From JANPII01 sp031424915 (GTDB taxonomy: Bacteria; Pseudomonadota; Alphaproteobacteria; Rickettsiales; Midichloriaceae), in contig JANPII010000063.1 of NCBI GenBank assembly GCA_031424915.1, forward strand, positions 1 through 9,016: a DNA stretch of 9,016 bases, given 5' to 3'. The position numbers and the translations under genes are program-made. Positions 6,142-9,016 of the stretch are shown here, one piece after another (position 1 is the first letter of the stretch; every line of letters starts with the position of its first letter). The notes beneath the pieces were generated by a model. That model was not told the DNA's origin, ran no database searches, and was given only the letters and a program-made list of their open reading frames with translations.

Positions 6142-6299
6142 TTTTCCTCCGTTATATTTAAAAATTGGTCTTGAACAAAAATCTCGATTCGTTCAATTCC
6201 TTTTCCAGGATTTATTCTTTTTAATCTTATGGCGCCTATTTCTCCAGTTGTTTCCAGTTCAGTCAAATAGGGATCTTCCCAAAAAACTTTAATCGTCAT
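6138..6299 (-). pseudogene. AlaX alanyl-tRNA editing protein remnant: two ends fused, catalytic middle deleted
   Basis: A 53-aa frame too short for routine gene calling. Its first 18 residues (MTIKVFWEDPYLTELETT) match the N-terminus of AlaX-type alanyl-tRNA editing proteins. Residues 17-41 (TTGEIGAIRLKRINPGKG then IERIEIF) match the end of the same family, where the usual text is CGGTHI..TGEIG...KR.N.GKG.ERIEI. The roughly 150-200 residues between, with the zinc-binding HxxxH and Cys...His motifs, are absent. The join reads TT in both parents, so a microhomology deletion that kept the frame is likely. The remnant keeps both couplings: its ATG overlaps the TGA of the YbaK frame, and its TGA overlaps the DUF2000 ATG. 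It cannot be catalytic. It may survive only as a coupling leader for DUF2000. Confidence 0.8.
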
Positions 6300-6796
6300 A
6301 ATTTATGTTCCAGGTTTGATATTGAGATAACCTTGCCCTTTGTGATTTCTGGCAGGTCTTTGCTCTTTATGCAAAATACCGCATTTGGTGTGCCAGCTGC
6401 CGCCTATACTTCATCCAGTACCATAAGATCTTGGTCTATATAAATCAGGTGAATGGGATTTTTATGACCGATAGGTGGAATGCCACCGATAGCAAAACCA
6501 GTTATTTTTCTAACATAATCAGCATTAGCTTTAATGATACTTTCTCCTGCATGAAATTCTATTTGCTTTTCATTTACTTTATTTGGGCCTGATGCCAATA
6601 CTAGAATGGGTTTGTCGGTGTTTTTTGTTTTAAAAACAAGTGATTTTATAATTTGAGAAATATCGCAACCAATGCTTGAAGCAGCATCACTTGCAGTTCT
6701 TGTACTACTTGGAAGTTCTAAAACCTTGCATATTACGCCTATCTCATCTAACGCTGTTTGCACAGCCTCGGCACTTTTTGTCAGTGGTTGGTTCAT
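6296..6796 (-). pseudogene. YbaK/EbsC-type aminoacyl-tRNA deacylase with in-frame TAG
   Basis: Proteins of this family hydrolyse misacylated tRNAs such as Cys- or Ala-tRNA(Pro). From ATG 6796 (GGAG at 6808-6805, minus strand) 130 codons are open: LTKSAEAVQTALDEIG, STRTASDAASSIGC, the catalytic-type Lys in QIIKSLVFK (Lys51), GPNKVNEKQI, and TGFAIGGIPPIGHK. TAG (6406-6404) then falls where the family has Trp (DEVWAAAGTP). After it the same frame goes on for 35 more sound family residues (AAAGTPNAVF...KGKVISI) to TGA at 6298-6296. The full gene would give 166 aa, normal for the family, so this is a recent nonsense mutation (TGG to TAG), a sequencing error, or readthrough. An upstream in-frame ATG at 6880 lies in the operator and is rejected. 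The product as written lacks the C-terminal part of the domain. The end overlaps the AlaX ATG. Confidence 0.85.
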
Positions 6797-6826
6797 TTCT
6801 TTCACTCCAATTTTAACCTTTACATT

Positions 6827-6846
6827 TTGTGCGTTATGGCGCACAA
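6827..6846. promoter_or_regulatory. Operator-like palindrome, site 1
   Basis: TTGTGCGTTATGGCGCACAA has 7-bp perfect half-sites (TTGTGCG/CGCACAA). It repeats the core of site 2, centred 36 bp away, with a less symmetric middle. It sits in the leader of the editing operon, just downstream of its -10 box. Confidence 0.7.
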
Positions 6847-6853
6847 TAAATAC

Positions 6854-6882
6854 ACTATAACACTGTGCGTTATAACGCACAA
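6854..6882 (-). promoter_or_regulatory. Likely promoter of the YbaK-AlaX-DUF2000 operon
   Basis: On the minus strand TTGTGC (6882-6877) and TATAGT (6859-6854) are 17 bp apart. The -10 matches 5 of 6 and the -35 only 3 of 6. The perfect palindrome at 6864-6881 covers the spacer and most of the -35 box. The second palindrome at 6827-6846 falls just at or after the expected transcript start. Binding of a repressor to both would shut this promoter. Confidence 0.55.
6864..6881. promoter_or_regulatory. Operator-like palindrome, site 2
   Basis: TGTGCGTTATAACGCACA is a perfect 18-bp palindrome in the gap between two divergent transcription units. It shares TGTGCGTTAT with site 1. It overlaps the -35/spacer of the operon promoter and lies about 45 bp upstream of the XRE-cupin start. 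That is the expected position for an autoregulated divergent regulator. Confidence 0.75.
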
Positions 6883-6925
6883 GTCTTTTTATACATTTGT
6901 GAAATAGGTTAGTTTTCTGGATAAC

Positions 6926-7477
6926 TTGGCTGAAAAAATATCAGGGACTTTAAGAACACTGCGTAGTCAGCGTGGCTGGAGTTTAGATGCCGCCAGCCAA
7001 AAAACGGGAGTCAGTAAAGCCATGCTTGGGCAAATTGAAAGAGGAGAATCAAATCCTACCATCGCAACGCTTTGGAAAATAGCAAGCGGTTTTGATGTTT
7101 CATTTTCTTCTTTTGTAGAGGATTTAACGCCAAGTGATCCTAATTTTATTCATCGTAGTAGCCATTTGAAACAAATGCATCCAAAAGATGATAAGATCAA
7201 CGTCATGCCTATCTTCCCATTTGATGAGAATCTTGGATTTGAAGTTTTTATTATAGAGTTGCTGCCTGGGTGCGAGCATCTATCACCCCCACATCAAAGA
7301 GGTGTGATCGAGCATGTGATTCCAGTGACTGGATCTATTGAAGTATTGGTGCAAGAAGAGTGGCGCCAGGTTAATCAACATGAGGGATTGCGCTTTGACG
7401 CCTCTCTTCCCCATGGCTACCGTAACCTTTCTGATCAATCAGTTTTGTTCCACGATATGATCCATTATACGAGATAA
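6926..7477 (+). CDS. XRE-family HTH regulator with cupin domain
   Basis: A 183-aa cytoplasmic transcription factor. An XRE-type helix-turn-helix fills residues 5-62 (ISGTLRTLRSQRGWSLDAAS, then KTGVSKAMLGQIERGESNPT with the recognition helix, and IATLWKIASGFDVSFSSFV). A cupin barrel occupies about 108-180 (LLPGCEHLSPPHQRG, EHVIPVTGSIEVLV, LPHGYRNLS) and probably senses a small ligand. Members of this class often control amino-acid or amine metabolism. An in-frame TAG at 6905 bounds the start. TTG 6926 is the best candidate, CTG 6917 is possible, and no ATG is available; the ribosome binding site is poor. So translation is probably weak, as suits a repressor. It is divergent from the YbaK-AlaX-DUF2000 operon, with two matching palindromes between, so it is the likely regulator of both. 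TAA ends it, about 45 bp before the next promoter. Confidence 0.93.
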   Translation: MAEKISGTLRTLRSQRGWSLDAASQKTGVSKAMLGQIERGESNPTIATLWKIASGFDVSFSSFVEDLTPSDPNFIHRSSHLKQMHPKDDKINVMPIFPFDENLGFEVFIIELLPGCEHLSPPHQRGVIEHVIPVTGSIEVLVQEEWRQVNQHEGLRFDASLPHGYRNLSDQSVLFHDMIHYTR

Positions 7478-7522
7478 ACTTAGCCTCATTTTATCATTAT
7501 AGACTTTTTAGTCTCAATTCAT

Positions 7523-7551
7523 TTGACAATACATACTAATTAGTATATACT
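7523..7551 (+). promoter_or_regulatory. Near-consensus promoter of the PAS-HTH regulator and aminotransferase
   Basis: TTGACA (7523-7528) and TATACT (7546-7551) are exactly 17 bp apart. The predicted transcript start is near 7558, leaving a short leader with GAGG at 7571-7574 before ATG 7582. This is the strongest promoter match in the accessory part of the window. Strength together with the operator-like spacer suggests repression as the default state. Confidence 0.8.
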
Positions 7552-7562
7552 GTATAAGTATA
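7533..7562. promoter_or_regulatory. Operator-like palindromes across the spacer and -10 box
   Basis: ATACTAATTAGTAT (7533-7546) is a perfect 14-bp palindrome filling the -35/-10 spacer. Directly after it TATACT (7546-7551) and AGTATA (7557-7562) form a second inverted pair over the -10 box and transcript start. A dimeric regulator bound here would block RNA polymerase. The PAS-HTH protein encoded next is the obvious candidate, but AT-rich DNA makes chance palindromes more likely. Confidence 0.5.
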
Positions 7563-7581
7563 TAGACTATGAGGTATATAA

Positions 7582-8157
7582 ATGAGTTTATCTAATTACA
7601 TTACAATATGCGATGCTATTGTACGATTGATGGATCCTTTAGTAGAGATTGTCATTCATGATATTGCTCAAGACAGTATCATTTATATTAATGGTAAGCT
7701 TTCTAATCGCAAAATAGGAGACGCAAGTTTACTTGATCCAGAAGGGCTCAATAGCATAGACCAGATAGTCTATCCAAAGGTTAACTTTGATGGCAGACTT
7801 GTCAAGTCTGTCTCAGTAATACTTGAGGACAAATATCTCTTATGCATCAATTGCGATATTTCAATATTCAATAAGATGCAGGAGTTAAGTAGCGCCTTAC
7901 TTCAAATGGGCAATCAGCCTCAGTCACTTTTTGCGAGTGACTGGCAAGAAAAATTGCATGCCAGTGTCCATTCTTATTTGCAAAATCATAACCTGTCATT
8001 CGATCATTTGTCCCAAAGTGACAAGAAAACTTTGGCCAAGCATTTATTTGATCTTGGAGCATTTCATGAGAAAAATGCCGCTGATTATGTAGCAAAAGTC
8101 CTGGGCTTAGGCAGAGCGACTGTTTTTAAATATTTAAAAGAATGGAGGAATCAATGA
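7582..8157 (+). CDS. YheO/DauR-like PAS-HTH transcriptional regulator
   Basis: A 191-aa cytoplasmic regulator. Residues about 5-115 form a YheO-like PAS domain (PF08348): LMDPLVEIVIHDIAQDSIIY, INGKLSNRKIGDASLLD, VSVILEDKYLLCINCDIS. The C-terminal 60 residues match the HTH_22 type (PF13309): LSQSDKKTLAKHLFDLGAF, KNAADYVAKVLGLGRATVFK, YLKEWR. The family includes DauR, repressor of D-arginine catabolism in Pseudomonas, and YheO of E. coli; the ligand here is unknown. The start is ATG 7582 with GAGG 7 bp upstream. The stop TGA overlaps the ATG of the aminotransferase gene (ATGA), and GGAGG at 8145-8149 lies inside its last codons. The two are therefore one coupled unit, and the enzyme is the likely regulated function. 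Confidence 0.9.
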   Translation: MSLSNYITICDAIVRLMDPLVEIVIHDIAQDSIIYINGKLSNRKIGDASLLDPEGLNSIDQIVYPKVNFDGRLVKSVSVILEDKYLLCINCDISIFNKMQELSSALLQMGNQPQSLFASDWQEKLHASVHSYLQNHNLSFDHLSQSDKKTLAKHLFDLGAFHEKNAADYVAKVLGLGRATVFKYLKEWRNQ

Positions 8158-9016
8158 ACATTTTTAAATTAGAGGAATACCTTACAAAATACGAGTTTTC
8201 GGCTAAATACTTGTTATGTTGCTCGGATGCTGAAAGCTTTACGATGTCAGAAATAATAGATATGGCTGCACCAGAAGATAAAAAACTTTGGGAAGAATTA
8301 GCACTGAAATATACACAGCCGTATGGCCATCCATTATTGAGAATACAAATAGCCAATTTGTATTCAGGTCTATCAGACGAAAATATATTATGCTTTGCTG
8401 GTGCTGAAGAAGGAATATTCTGCGCGCTTAGCGCTTTAATTGAAGAGCATGACCACGTGATTGTGCTAACTCCGTGCTATCAATCACTCCTTGAAATTCC
8501 AAAGTCCAAAGGTGCAGAGGTAACGGAGATAGAGCTAAAAGAAGAAAATGATTGGCGTATTGACCTGCAATCAATTCAAATGGCAATAAAGTCCAATACA
8601 AAGTGTATTATCATTAATTTTCCTCATAATCCTACCGGTCAGGTTATTGAGGAAGATAAGCTACAAGCGCTGATAGAGATCTGTGAGTCAAACGGTATTT
8701 GGTTGTTTTCTGATGAGGTTTACAGGCTGCTTGGAGCTCCAAGCAAGCCATGGGCATGTCCCGCAGCATGTCTCTCAGATAAAGCATTGTCGCTTGGTGT
8801 TATGAGCAAAGCTTTTGGTATGGCAGGCTTGCGGATTGGGTGGATCGCATGTAAAGACAAGGATGCGATTTATAAGATGAAACTTATGAAAGATTATCTC
8901 TCCATATGCAATAGCGCCCCTGCTGAGATACTTTCTATAATTGCCTTAAATAATAAGGACGCGATCTTGGAACGGAACAATAAAATCGTTGCTGATAATC
9001 TCAAGCTTCTCGATCA
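8154..9016 (+). CDS. Class I/II PLP-dependent aminotransferase, 3' truncated by window edge
   Basis: The first 287 codons of a fold-type I aminotransferase that uses pyridoxal phosphate; the frame is open to the right edge. Visible landmarks: YTQPYGHPLLRIQIANLY (the Y.x.GxxxLR substrate region), FAGAEEGIFCAL (cofactor phosphate-binding region), NFPHNPTGQ (about residues 158-166, the Asn and Pro loop), SDEVYR (the Asp that pairs with the pyridine nitrogen), and GVMSKAFGMAGLRIGW with the Schiff-base Lys in SKAFGM. It resembles stand-alone amino-acid aminotransferases, including relatives of capreomycidine-synthase-like enzymes, but the substrate cannot be read from sequence. The start ATG 8154 overlaps the stop of the PAS-HTH gene with GGAGG 4 bp before it. 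It is an amino-acid enzyme under a DauR-type regulator next to tRNA-editing genes, so an amino-acid disposal role is a fair guess. Confidence 0.93.
   Translation, partial: MNIFKLEEYLTKYEFSAKYLLCCSDAESFTMSEIIDMAAPEDKKLWEELALKYTQPYGHPLLRIQIANLYSGLSDENILCFAGAEEGIFCALSALIEEHDHVIVLTPCYQSLLEIPKSKGAEVTEIELKEENDWRIDLQSIQMAIKSNTKCIIINFPHNPTGQVIEEDKLQALIEICESNGIWLFSDEVYRLLGAPSKPWACPAACLSDKALSLGVMSKAFGMAGLRIGWIACKDKDAIYKMKLMKDYLSICNSAPAEILSIIALNNKDAILERNNKIVADNLKLLD

Noticed and set aside
6797..6880. Longer start (ATG 6880) for the YbaK-type gene
   Set aside because: The extra 28 residues would be encoded by the two palindromic operators and the promoter. ATG 6796 has a ribosome binding site and the normal family start.
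7501..7514. AGACT-TTTT-AGTCT hairpin after the XRE-cupin gene as a terminator
   Set aside because: The stem is only 5 bp and AT-rich, with no T-run after it.

Overview
The window (about 40% GC by eye) looks like the chromosome of an AT-rich alphaproteobacterium. Ribosomal protein L13 has the alphaproteobacterial form of the family, and the S9, FeoB and RNase P RNA sequences fit. Scattered palindromic repeats, several freshly broken genes and a coiled-coil/membrane orphan protein suggest a host-associated lineage of the Rickettsiales/Holosporales kind. That placement is inference; no 16S gene is present.

Region 1 (1-1837, + strand): the 3' two thirds of feoB, for ferrous iron uptake, followed 11 bp later by a feoC-like gene. 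Region 2 (1837-2217): a 104-bp element with perfect 20-bp terminal inverted repeats, a second strong hairpin with a G-rich loop, then AT-rich DNA without a gene. Region 3 (2218-3876, + strand): an unrecognised gene split by one in-frame TAA into a 69-aa and a 477-aa reading frame; the long part is helical with two C-terminal membrane segments. Region 4 (3877-4325): no gene, but two more palindromic elements and a possible terminator for the ribosomal operon. Region 5 (4326-5714): rplM-rpsI on the minus strand and rnpB (RNase P RNA) on the plus strand, fired from back-to-back promoters whose -35 boxes overlap by 5 bp.

Region 6 (5731-6796, - strand): a three-gene operon with ATGA stop/start overlaps: a YbaK/EbsC-type aminoacyl-tRNA deacylase, an AlaX-type alanyl-tRNA editing protein, and a DUF2000 protein. 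Two of the three are broken. The YbaK gene has TAG where a conserved Trp is expected, and the AlaX gene has lost its whole catalytic middle by an in-frame deletion. A 53-codon frame fusing its two ends remains and still overlaps the DUF2000 start. Region 7 (6826-7477): two matching palindromic operators and a divergent XRE-cupin regulator that probably controls the editing operon and itself. Region 8 (7523-9016, + strand): a near-consensus promoter with a palindrome in its spacer drives a YheO/DauR-like PAS-HTH regulator overlapping (ATGA) a class I/II PLP aminotransferase that runs off the window.

Taken together, regions 6-8 look like an accessory amino-acid/tRNA-quality-control island in early decay beside conserved housekeeping genes. 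The most interesting items are the decaying editing operon with its paired operators, the interrupted orphan membrane protein, and the shared rnpB/rplM promoter.
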